A stretch of DNA of 7,008 nt from Acidobacteriota bacterium. GTDB taxonomy: Bacteria; Acidobacteriota; UBA6911; RPQK01; JADFOI01. The notes below the pieces were generated by a model. The model saw only the letters and a list, made by a program, of their open reading frames with translations. It was not told where the DNA came from and made no database searches. The translations under genes were made by a program, and so were the position numbers. This document shows, piece after piece, positions 6,772 to 7,008 of the stretch (position 1 is the stretch's first letter; the number at the start of each line of letters is the position of its first letter). The stretch spans positions 1-7,008 of the forward strand of contig JACZQQ010000140.1 in the NCBI GenBank assembly GCA_022545645.1, read 5' to 3'.

Positions 6772-6960
6772 TTCTCACACCTGATCGTAGCGAGGCGGTG
6801 GAGATGGCTGTGGCTGCAAGCCGCGCGACCCGCAAGCGGGTGCCCCGAGGCCCCCGCAAACGTACTCTCTGCAGTACGTTGAGGAGGCCGACCGAGTGCA
6901 ACGCCGCAGACGCGGCTAGATCCGCCGATGTAGTAGATTGGGTGTGAGAAGTGCGGGCTA
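6762..6960. repeat. 199-bp structured element bounded by 20-bp inverted repeats (MITE-like or ncRNA)
   Basis: The left arm (6762-6781, TAGCCCCCATTTCTCACACC) and right arm (6941-6960) pair at 18 of 20 positions, the inner ten perfectly. Nested inside are GGCGG/CCGCC (6794-6798, 6922-6926), ACCCG-CAAG-CGGGT (6828-6841), the perfect 8-bp AACGTACT/AGTACGTT (6859-6866, 6873-6880) closed outside by GGCC/GGCC (6849-6852, 6886-6889), and GCCGC-AGAC-GCGGC (6903-6916). No protein frame of note is seen inside. This density of nested helices fits either a multibranched RNA or a miniature inverted-repeat element. CTA flanks both GGG/CCC ends, so a 3-bp target duplication is possible but inseparable from the repeat. 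No consensus of tmRNA, SRP RNA, RNase P or group II domain V was found. Confidence 0.6.
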
Positions 6961-7008
6961 TCGGGTCACACGCTCAATAAACTCTTCAAGACCTGCCAGG
7001 GCGCCGTT
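6958..7008 (-). CDS. C-terminal end of an unidentified protein (partial)
   Basis: On the minus strand the window begins in frame with 16 codons reading NGALAGLEEFIERVTR and a TAG stop at 6958-6960. The composition (Leu, Glu, Ala, an amphipathic helix-like pattern) and GC-ending codons look like genuine protein sequence, but it is too short to identify. It is co-directional with uvrD, 334 bp upstream of it. The TAG is also the outermost triplet of the right inverted repeat of the adjacent element, so the stop codon may have been supplied by that element. The complementary strand is also open over this short span, so confidence is moderate. Confidence 0.5.
   Translation of the reverse strand, partial: NGALAGLEEFIERVTR

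Noticed and set aside
6762..6960. Retron msr-msd (paired ends as a1/a2, TAGC shortly after the left arm)
   Set aside because: No reverse transcriptase is visible. Read on the minus strand, the next gene is uvrD; read on the plus strand, the adjacent sequence appears to be the minus-strand tail of another protein. The interior lacks one long msd-like hairpin.
6762..6960. Known large RNAs: tmRNA, RNase P, SRP RNA, group II intron domain V/VI
   Set aside because: None of the diagnostic conserved stretches was found on either strand, such as a domain V hairpin, the SRP tetraloop region or the RNase P core. An IscB- or TnpB-type guide RNA was also considered, but no such protein is next to it in the window.

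Overview
The window looks like ordinary chromosomal sequence from a Gram-negative-type bacterium of moderate GC content. The clearest pointer is a periplasmic DegP/HtrA protease with an N-terminal membrane or signal segment and two PDZ domains. No rRNA, tRNA or clade-specific marker is present, so I do not name a phylum; an uncultivated deltaproteobacterial or acidobacterial type of lineage is only an impression.

All recognised genes lie on the minus strand and are read from high to low coordinates. They are the last 16 codons of an unidentified gene (6958-7008), a UvrD/PcrA-type DNA helicase (4383-6623), an AGCS-family sodium:alanine/glycine symporter (3014-4357), a DegP/HtrA serine protease (1194-2846) and an aldehyde dehydrogenase cut by the window start (1-1105). 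The gap between helicase and symporter is only 25 bp and probably reflects co-transcription. The symporter-protease gap (167 bp) and the protease-dehydrogenase gap (88 bp) carry their own signals. The genes do not form one pathway: they cover DNA repair, amino-acid uptake, envelope protein quality control and aldehyde oxidation.

Two non-coding stretches stand out. First, the 167 bp upstream of degP contain a good match to an extracytoplasmic-function (ECF) sigma promoter (GGAAC, 16 bp, CGTAA). Its -35 lies in a GGAAC/GTTCC palindrome that also fits the GAAC-N4-GTTC type of LexA box. This is followed by interleaved direct repeats and a possible short leader frame that overlaps the degP start.

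Second, the 334 bp between the upstream gene fragment and uvrD contain a roughly 199-bp element (6762-6960). It is bounded by 20-bp inverted repeats matching at 18 of 20 positions and packed with nested perfect hairpins. Its right repeat contains the stop codon of the upstream gene fragment. It could be a miniature inverted-repeat element or a structured non-coding RNA; I cannot assign it to a known family from sequence alone, and it is the most interesting unexplained feature here.
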